From: Phycisphaerae bacterium
Lineage (GTDB): Bacteria > Planctomycetota > Phycisphaerae > Sedimentisphaerales > SG8-4
Direction of reading: 5' to 3'
Assembly: GCA_030603035.1 (NCBI GenBank)
Contig: JAUVYQ010000069.1
Coordinates: 1 to 13,971 of the forward strand
DNA length: 13,971 nt
A program made the position numbers and the translations under genes. The notes under the pieces are model-generated. The model was not told the origin of the DNA, made no database searches, and worked only from the letters and a program-made list of their open reading frames with translations. Of the stretch, positions 13,124 through 13,971 are shown one piece after another; within the stretch, counting starts at the first letter, position 1, and each line of letters starts with the position of its first letter.

Positions 13124-13363
13124 GTGCTGCTGAGAAGTTTCATATATGGCTTTGTGCTGCTGCTCTTTTGGTTTGTATTGTTCTTAGCCGCAGGTGGGTG
13201 GATGTATGATTTTCATGGCGCAATGTTCGACATAACCAGGCACGAGTTCGATGTAATGAATTACTGTGGGATGGGACTGCTCAAGATACTTGTGTTTGTG
13301 GGCTTTCTCATTCCATATATAGCGATTCGATTGACCGCCAAGAAACAGAAGTCGGCTAATTAG
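13124..13363 (+). CDS. DUF6868-family small membrane protein
   Basis: 79 residues from GTG 13124. It has two transmembrane helices (about residues 5-24 and 50-70) separated by GWMYDFHGAMFDITRHEFDV, then MNYCGMGLLKILVFVGFLIP and YIAIRL. The W-x-x-x-x-H-G-x-x-F motif, the aromatic G-x-x-x-x-K-I segment and the C-terminal P-Y-I-A-x-R match my recollection of DUF6868 proteins of planctomycetes and proteobacteria. Function is unknown; it should sit in the inner membrane. The start is uncertain: GTG 13124 has no Shine-Dalgarno, whereas GGAGG at 13086-13090 points to codon 13100, which is ATA, not ATG. Reading from there adds eight residues (IDTRFITG) resembling the usual family N terminus. Either the start codon was lost, a rare AUA is used, or GTG serves. 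Confidence 0.72.
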   Translation: MLLRSFIYGFVLLLFWFVLFLAAGGWMYDFHGAMFDITRHEFDVMNYCGMGLLKILVFVGFLIPYIAIRLTAKKQKSAN

Positions 13364-13434
13364 TCGATTAAGCCGGGACGTTGGACAGGACCATGCTTGG
13401 TAAGAAGGTATTATTTGCAGCCTTTTTTCTTGGG

Positions 13435-13659
13435 CTATTTGTTGGCTATGCAGGTAATGGTGTAGCGATTCCACTCGCCGGGCTTTTTCACGACGTTCCT
13501 GCTCGGTTCCACGCGGCCGTCTATTCCGCCGCAAAGCCATGTGGGATTCATGGGAACCGTTTCTCCAGTTTCCGTTATGTAGGTGTCTGCGTTTTCGCCG
13601 TACGTGTCCATTATTTGCACTTCTATCCCGCATTTCTCACAACGCCATTGAAAAAAGCT
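13435..13659 (-). pseudogene. DUF1080 (3-keto-disaccharide hydrolase-like) gene fragment, cut by an IS element
   Basis: On the minus strand the frame gives about 74 residues, including CEKCGIEVQIMDTYG, then MNPTWLCGGIDGRVEPSRNV and VKKPGEWNRYTITC before a TAG at 13437-13435. V-Q-I-x-D-x-Y-G and the K-P-G-E-W-N-x-Y-x-I-x-C motif are hallmarks of the DUF1080 LamG-like domain found in many planctomycete secreted proteins. Intact members continue past the last Cys with a strand ending in L-N-G; that part is missing, and none of the three frames beyond the stop restores it. The 5' side runs straight into the predicted left end of the IS1380-type element. It is thus truncated on both sides. Confidence 0.62.
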
Positions 13660-13971
13660 CCTTGTTCTGGTATAACTTATTGAAAACAAGGAAGTTAACC
13701 ACAAGGCAAGGAGCCAGTTATGAAAACACACTGTAATCAGAAAACCTTTGAATTTCAAGCAGGAAATTCACGCAAAATCGCGGCATATTTCAACGGCGGT
13801 AACATCTCATCCGACTCCGGAGGACTGCTTCTGCGGCAGGTTGAACAAATTACCGGTATAATTCGTCAGTTCGCTGGCTGCTTTACCGATTACCGTGATC
13901 CTGATTTGACCGAACATACTGTAGAAGAATTGATTGCACAACGTATTTATGCTCTGGCACTGGGATATGAA
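13660..13971 (+). mobile_element. IS1380-family insertion sequence, left part (continues past window)
   Basis: The left boundary is inferred: the DUF1080 homology stops near 13650-13659, and CCTTGTT (13660-13666) has an inverted partner AACAAGG at 13685-13691, placed ~60 bp before the transposase start, as is usual for an IS end. The right end and the target duplication are outside the window, so the exact terminus is not proven. Confidence 0.6.
13720..13971 (+). CDS. IS1380-family transposase, N-terminal part (truncated by window end)
   Basis: ATG 13720 has AAGGAG at 13708-13713 with 6-nt spacing. The visible 84 residues match the N terminus of IS1380-family DDE transposases: NISSDSGGLLLRQVEQI (28-44), FAGCFTDYRDPDLTEHTVEE (51-70) and LIAQRIYALALGYE (71-84), corresponding to the family's S-x-D-G-G-x-L-L-L, D-x-R-x-x-x-x-x-x-H-x-x-x-x-L and Q-R-x-x-A-L-x-x-G-Y-E-D signature. 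The catalytic domain lies beyond the window, so intactness cannot be judged. Frame and Shine-Dalgarno look undamaged, suggesting a recent insertion. Confidence 0.85.
   Translation, partial: MKTHCNQKTFEFQAGNSRKIAAYFNGGNISSDSGGLLLRQVEQITGIIRQFAGCFTDYRDPDLTEHTVEELIAQRIYALALGYE

Noticed and set aside
13381..13683. Plus-strand 100-codon frame over the DUF1080 fragment
   Set aside because: Beyond the signal-like first ~20 codons it is the antisense of recognisable DUF1080 sequence, so not taken as a gene; the leader is reported separately as a finding.

Overview
The window looks like chromosome from a free-living, probably anaerobic or sediment-dwelling Planctomycetota bacterium (Phycisphaerae-like). 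The basis is gene content: a sodium:solute symporter, a URO-D-family protein, a GH36-like lipoprotein, a xylose-isomerase-like TIM barrel, an ECF sigma factor, DUF4139, DUF6868 and DUF1080. The spacers carry many short repeats of the kind common in that phylum. No rRNA, tRNA or CRISPR array was seen. Placement is by recognition only; no search was run.

Layout. (1) 1-832: the 3' part of a POT-family peptide transporter, then a spacer holding a 37-codon remnant of an ABC transporter ATPase on the minus strand, which stops exactly where heptamer repeats begin. (2) 833-3857, plus strand: an SSS-family symporter, a one-helix small membrane protein and a URO-D/MtaA-like protein in tight succession. 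A 13-bp inverted repeat lies across the last junction, forms the tail of the small protein and sits where the next gene's Shine-Dalgarno should be. (3) 3865-7114: a GH36-like lipoprotein (minus) diverges from a sugar isomerase/epimerase-like TIM barrel (plus). Between them is an AT-rich regulatory region with two near-identical, oppositely oriented 15-bp operator-like sites. Together with the symporter this reads as a sugar-uptake and catabolism neighbourhood.

(4) 7115-12716 is the most notable part. An ECF sigma factor with a good ECF-type promoter overlaps by ATGA a membrane anti-sigma factor. That protein has an N-terminal Hx3CxxC zinc motif, one membrane helix, and a large exported domain that closely resembles the secreted DUF4139-like protein encoded two genes downstream. 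A third, more diverged exported relative lies between them. The arrangement suggests an envelope-sensing circuit in which the anti-sigma factor carries the same domain as the proteins it may control.

(5) 12717-13971: a repeat-bearing spacer, a DUF6868 small membrane protein with a puzzling start codon, a DUF1080 pseudogene fragment, and the left part of an IS1380-family element whose transposase runs off the window. The IS appears to have broken the DUF1080 gene.
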